From assembly GCA_964595945.1 (NCBI GenBank), contig CAZQSL010000100.1:1-13471 (forward strand): a stretch of 13,471 bases of DNA. Reading direction: 5' to 3'. A model generated the notes under the pieces. That model was not told the origin of the DNA, did not search any database, and saw nothing but the letters and a program-made list of their open reading frames with translations. Each line of letters opens with the position of its first letter. The stretch's first letter is position 1. The position numbers and the translations under genes were made by a program. Below, piece by piece: positions 12,585-13,471 of this stretch. The DNA is from CAZQSL01 sp964595945. GTDB taxonomy: Bacteria; UBP15; UBA6099; JAJRTR01.

Positions 12585-13471
12585 TCAGAAATACAGGTCG
12601 CGCTCGCCCTTGGCGATGCGTTCGAGCCGTTCTTCGGTCTGCTTGCGCCGCGGGCCTTCGGGGACTTTCGGGAGTTGTTCGCGTATGGCGGCGATGCCGG
12701 CTTCCTTAGTCTTTGGCGATGCGTAGTCTTCGAGAAATTCGAGGAAGGTGAAGAGTGCGTTGGGCTGGCAGAAGCGTTTGATTTCGCCTGGTTTCGCGAG
12801 GTCCATGAAGTCTTTGCCCGTGCGTCCGCGCCGGTAGCACGCGGTGCAGAAACTCGGGATGAACCCGTCTGTAGCGAGGTCGTAGATGACTTCGTCGAGA
12901 GTGCGCGTGTCACTGAGAGAAAACTGTTCGGCGGCCTCGTATTTGACATCGGGCATGGTGTATGCGCCGGGATATGTACGTGAGGCGCCGCTGATCTGCG
13001 AGACGCCGAGGTTGAGGAGTTCGCGGCGCATTTCGGCTGTTTCGCGGGTGGTCATGATGAATCCTGTATAGGGCACGGCGAGGCGGGTGATGGCGACGAT
13101 GCGTTTGAAGTCGTCGTCGGATACTTCGTAGGGAGGCTTGTTGGCGACGTCGGAGTTGAGGGCTGGCTCAAGGCGGGGGAATGAGATGGTGTGGGGGCCG
13201 ACTCCATATTTATCTTCGAGATGCTGGCAGTGCATGAGCATGGCGAGTGTTTCAAATTTCCAGTCATAGAGTCCGAAGAGTGCGCCGATGGCGACATCGT
13301 CGATGCCGGCTTCCTGTGCGCGGCCCTGAGATGTGACACGCCATTCGTAGTCGGATTTCGGGCCGCTGATGTGCATTTTTTTGTATGTTTCGAGGTGGTA
13401 GGTTTCCTGGAAGCACTGGTAGGTGCCGATGTTGGTCGATTTGAGCGTGCGGAAGTCTTTGACGCTGAGTG
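12585..13471 (-). CDS. hydG: [FeFe]-hydrogenase H-cluster radical SAM maturase HydG, C-terminal part (5' end off the window)
   Basis: HydG cleaves tyrosine to supply CO and cyanide as an organometallic Fe synthon for the H-cluster of [FeFe] hydrogenase. The frame is open to the right edge, so the N-terminus with the radical-SAM CxxxCxxC is outside; 294 residues are visible of the roughly 470 usual. It begins with L-S-V-K-D-F-R-T-L-K-S-T-N-I-G-T-Y-Q-C-F-Q-E-T-Y-type residues and continues through H-I-S-G-P-K-S-D-Y-E-W-R, F-G-L-Y-D and G-V-G-P-H-T-I-S-F-P-R. The auxiliary-cluster signature C-x2-C-x22-C is intact (C-T-A-C-Y-R-R-G-R-T-G to R-F-C, 12768-12848). This motif separates HydG from the related tyrosine lyase ThiH. 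The C-terminus G-E-R-D-L-Y-F is typical. An ATG at 13374-13376 is internal, not the start. It converges on the plus-strand genes. Confidence 0.95.
   Translation of the reverse strand, partial: LSVKDFRTLKSTNIGTYQCFQETYHLETYKKMHISGPKSDYEWRVTSQGRAQEAGIDDVAIGALFGLYDWKFETLAMLMHCQHLEDKYGVGPHTISFPRLEPALNSDVANKPPYEVSDDDFKRIVAITRLAVPYTGFIMTTRETAEMRRELLNLGVSQISGASRTYPGAYTMPDVKYEAAEQFSLSDTRTLDEVIYDLATDGFIPSFCTACYRRGRTGKDFMDLAKPGEIKRFCQPNALFTFLEFLEDYASPKTKEAGIAAIREQLPKVPEGPRRKQTEERLERIAKGERDLYF

Overview
The window is a bacterial chromosomal segment of moderately high GC. Ten complete or nearly complete protein genes and one left-edge partial gene all read on the plus strand (1-12402). A convergent partial gene on the minus strand occupies the right end (12585-13471). 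Codon use is striking: plus-strand genes prefer C-ending codons, including CTC for Leu rather than CTG, so the top strand looks C-rich up to about 12.4 kb. It becomes G-rich where hydG lies on the other strand. HydG, the [FeFe]-hydrogenase H-cluster maturase, points to an anaerobe or facultative anaerobe with an [FeFe] hydrogenase. dTDP-sugar genes, a GT-C type membrane glycosyltransferase and DapA fit a bacterium making envelope polysaccharide and the diaminopimelate/lysine precursor. I cannot assign a phylum from the sequence alone. I see no mobile element, CRISPR array, tRNA or rRNA.

Layout: (1) 3-641, end of an unrecognised helical, TPR-like protein. (2) 743-1267, isochorismatase-fold hydrolase with Ser at the usual catalytic Cys position. 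(3) 1342-2961, polytopic GT-C/ArnT-like membrane protein. (4) 3059-4360, GlgC-type nucleotidyltransferase behind an extended -10 promoter and a palindromic leader. (5) 4403-5278, DapA, with a good promoter inside the end of glgC. (6) 5334-6173, YkgJ-type Cys-cluster protein, preceded by a perfect 12-bp hairpin. (7) 6281-7594, HD-GYP domain protein with its own promoter. (8) 7731-8594, rsmA, overlapping (9) rmlB 8587-9603, which has a convincing promoter inside rsmA. (10) 9679-10566, rmlD. (11) 10709-12157, acyl-CoA-synthetase-like protein with degenerate adenylation motifs and no A10 region. (12) 12214-12402, small charged protein. A perfect 15-bp hairpin at 12518-12551 separates this array from convergent hydG.

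How the genes relate: rmlB and rmlD are two of the four dTDP-L-rhamnose steps (rmlA and rmlC are not here). With the GT-C protein they suggest surface glycan synthesis; glgC supplies ADP-glucose for storage glycan. The remaining neighbours (dapA, rsmA, hydG) are housekeeping or unrelated. The most interesting points are the probable pseudo-enzyme at 10709-12157, the Cys-to-Ser hydrolase, and intragenic promoters marked by islands of T/A-ending codons. I found no clear multi-gene novel system.
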